Source of the DNA: Methylomarinum sp.
Lineage (GTDB): Bacteria > Pseudomonadota > Gammaproteobacteria > Methylococcales > Methylomonadaceae
DNA length: 6,367 nucleotides
NCBI GenBank assembly: GCA_013139755.1
Contig: WTAG01000457.1
Location: 1 to 6,367, forward strand
Direction of reading: 5' to 3'
Positions 4,686 to 6,367 of this stretch are shown piece after piece. A model generated the notes under the pieces. The model had not been told where the DNA came from and made no database searches. It worked only from the letters and a program-made list of their open reading frames with translations. A program made the position numbers and the translations under genes. Numbering within the stretch: position 1 is the stretch's first letter; each line of letters begins with the position of its first letter.

Positions 4686-6367
4686 TCAAAAAGCCTCTAA
4701 TGCAAGGATATACAAAAGATTGCTCGGATATGTAGTGCCATATCGAGGGTTGTTTTTTATCAGTGTGCTTGGTTTTTTATTTTATTCGAGCACTCAGCCC
4801 ATGTTTGCTGCATTGATCAAATATATTATTGATACTTTGCAAGCTGGTGATAAGCAGGAAATGATGTATTTACCACTGTTTTTTAGTGGCCTGGTCATTA
4901 TTCGAGGTTTTGGTGCGTATTTAGGAAATTATTTTCTCGCAAAAGTTTCTAGTAATGTTGTTCATGCTTTGAGGTGTGAAGTATTTAACCAATATACTCT
5001 CTTACCAACTGCTTATTTTGACCAAAATAACAGTGGCTATATGATTTCCAGAATTACTCATAATGTAGGTGAGGTAACCAAAGCAGTGACCGATGCAGCA
5101 AGGACCTTTGTTAGAGAGGGTTTGACTGTTGTTGGACTGTTAGGGTATTTATTTTATACAGAATGGATGTTGTCATTAGTGTTTTTAGCGCTTGCTCCTA
5201 TTATTGCAGTGATGGTGTCATATGTCAGTAAGCGTTTAAGGCGTTTAGGAAAACGTATACAGAACTCAGTTGGAGATATGACTCACGTGACTTCAGAATT
5301 AGTCACTGGGCATCGTATTGTTAGAAGCTATGGAGGGCAGGAATATGAACGCCACCGTTTTTTTAAAAGTAGTGAAAATAATCGTAATCAGTCACTAAAG
5401 TTGTCTACTACGATGGCGATTCATAATCCATTAATGCAGGCTATTGTTTCAGTTGCATTATCAGGGTTGATGTATTTAGCATTGTTTTATATGCAGGATG
5501 TCAGTGCGGGTAGTTTTGTTGGGTATTTAACAGCTGCTTTTTTATTGCCTAGACCTATTCGACAGTTAAGTAACGCGAATGGTGCAATACAAAAAGGAAT
5601 TGTTGCTGCGGAAAGTATTTTTGTGGTTTTGGATGAGGCTGTCGAAAAAAATGAAGGTGATAAGCATTGTCAGCGAGTTAATGGAGAATTAGAGTTTAAA
5701 AACTTATCTTTTGCCTATAGTGAGAAGGCTGGTAATGTTTTAAATGATGTGAGTTTTAAGGTGAAACCTGGGCAAACAGTGGCATTAGTTGGTGCCTCGG
5801 GTGGTGGAAAGAGTTCAATTGTTAACTTGTTATCCCGGTTTTATGATTATCAGCAGGGGCAGATATTACTGGATGGGGTTGATGTTAAGCATTATGACTT
5901 AGCAGACTTGAGAGGGCAAATAGCTCTGGTAACGCAAAATATCACTTTGTTTAATGATACCGTGGCTAATAATATTGCCTATGGAGAATTGAGCGGCGCA
6001 TCACAAGAACAAATAGTTAAAGCAGCAAAAGATGCTTATGCTGTTGAATTTATAGAGAAATTAACAGAAGGTTTTGATACTAATATAGGTGAGCAGGGTA
6101 TTAGTTTATCCGGTGGCCAGAAGCAACGGTTAGCATTGGCTAGAGCATTGTTGAAAGATGCACCTATACTTATTCTGGATGAAGCAACATCCGCTTTAGA
6201 TGTTAATTCTGAAAAATGGATACAAGCCGCGTTAGAAAATGTGATGAAGGATAGAACGACTTTGGTCATCGCGCATCGTTTATCGACAATTATTAATGCA
6301 GATGTAATTATTGTGGTCGAGCAGGGGCGTATTATGGAGCAAGGGTCGCATCAGCAATTAATGTCTC
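4666..6367 (+). CDS. msbA: Lipid A-core flippase MsbA (ABC transporter), 3' end cut by window
   Basis: Seen: 567 codons from ATG 4666 to the window end with no stop. The N-terminal membrane domain (about 20-310, six segments) includes VREGLTVVGLLGYLFY, APIIAVMVSYVSKRLR and YGGQE; the nucleotide-binding domain has Walker A GASGGGKS (376-383), Q-loop Gln424, signature LSGGQ (481-485), Walker B ILILDE (500s, Asp505 and catalytic Glu506) followed by ATSALD, and H-loop His537. These numbers equal those I recall for E. coli MsbA (Lys382, Gln424, Glu506, His537), which supports the ATG 4666 start; E. coli MsbA has 582 residues, so about 15 are missing. Known: a homodimer in the inner membrane that flips core-lipid A at the cost of ATP and is essential in most Gram-negatives. 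The start lies inside the preceding methyltransferase gene (20-base overlap), with only a weak GGG at 4657-4659 upstream, pointing to coupled translation. Confidence 0.96.
   Translation, partial: MKKKKSSQKASNARIYKRLLGYVVPYRGLFFISVLGFLFYSSTQPMFAALIKYIIDTLQAGDKQEMMYLPLFFSGLVIIRGFGAYLGNYFLAKVSSNVVHALRCEVFNQYTLLPTAYFDQNNSGYMISRITHNVGEVTKAVTDAARTFVREGLTVVGLLGYLFYTEWMLSLVFLALAPIIAVMVSYVSKRLRRLGKRIQNSVGDMTHVTSELVTGHRIVRSYGGQEYERHRFFKSSENNRNQSLKLSTTMAIHNPLMQAIVSVALSGLMYLALFYMQDVSAGSFVGYLTAAFLLPRPIRQLSNANGAIQKGIVAAESIFVVLDEAVEKNEGDKHCQRVNGELEFKNLSFAYSEKAGNVLNDVSFKVKPGQTVALVGASGGGKSSIVNLLSRFYDYQQGQILLDGVDVKHYDLADLRGQIALVTQNITLFNDTVANNIAYGELSGASQEQIVKAAKDAYAVEFIEKLTEGFDTNIGEQGISLSGGQKQRLALARALLKDAPILILDEATSALDVNSEKWIQAALENVMKDRTTLVIAHRLSTIINADVIIVVEQGRIMEQGSHQQLMS

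Noticed and set aside
6036..6269. 77-codon - strand frame inside msbA
   Set aside because: Antisense to the highly conserved LSGGQ/Walker B region, where codon constraint often leaves open antisense frames.

Overview
The window is a block of lipopolysaccharide (LPS) assembly genes, all on the + strand, from a Gram-negative bacterium with A+T-rich DNA. It is most likely a gammaproteobacterium. This rests on a near-complete MsbA lipid A-core flippase whose catalytic residues fall at exactly the same numbers as in Escherichia coli MsbA, and on a GT9 heptosyltransferase of the RfaQ/WaaQ type. Genus cannot be set from the sequence alone.

Layout: (1) 1-735, 3' part of a heptosyltransferase III-like gene, cut by the window start. 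(2) 754-1896, a GT-B fold glycosyltransferase (GT4-like). (3) 1897-2022, a non-coding gap with a run of nine G, an imperfect hairpin and a good sigma-70 promoter. (4) 2023-2703, a class I SAM-dependent methyltransferase. (5) 2704-2784, an AT-rich gap with a perfect 6-5-6 inverted repeat. (6) 2785-3999, a 12-TM Wzy_C-family membrane protein, probably O-antigen ligase. (7) 4000-4049, a short gap with a terminator-like hairpin. (8) 4050-4685, a second, different SAM methyltransferase with a TTG start. (9) 4666-6367, msbA, overlapping gene 8 by 20 bases and cut by the window end about 15 codons before the expected stop.

Together the genes fit one pathway. The heptosyltransferase and glycosyltransferase extend the core oligosaccharide on the cytoplasmic face, MsbA flips core-lipid A to the periplasmic face, and the ligase joins a polymer to it there. 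The two methyltransferases are the unusual part: their substrates cannot be read from sequence, and sugar modification of the core or O-chain is inferred from context. I found no mobile element, CRISPR array, RNA gene or phage feature. The observations most worth a second look are the G9 tract upstream of the first methyltransferase promoter, the two unlike methyltransferases around the ligase, and the A8 run inside the methyltransferase/msbA overlap.
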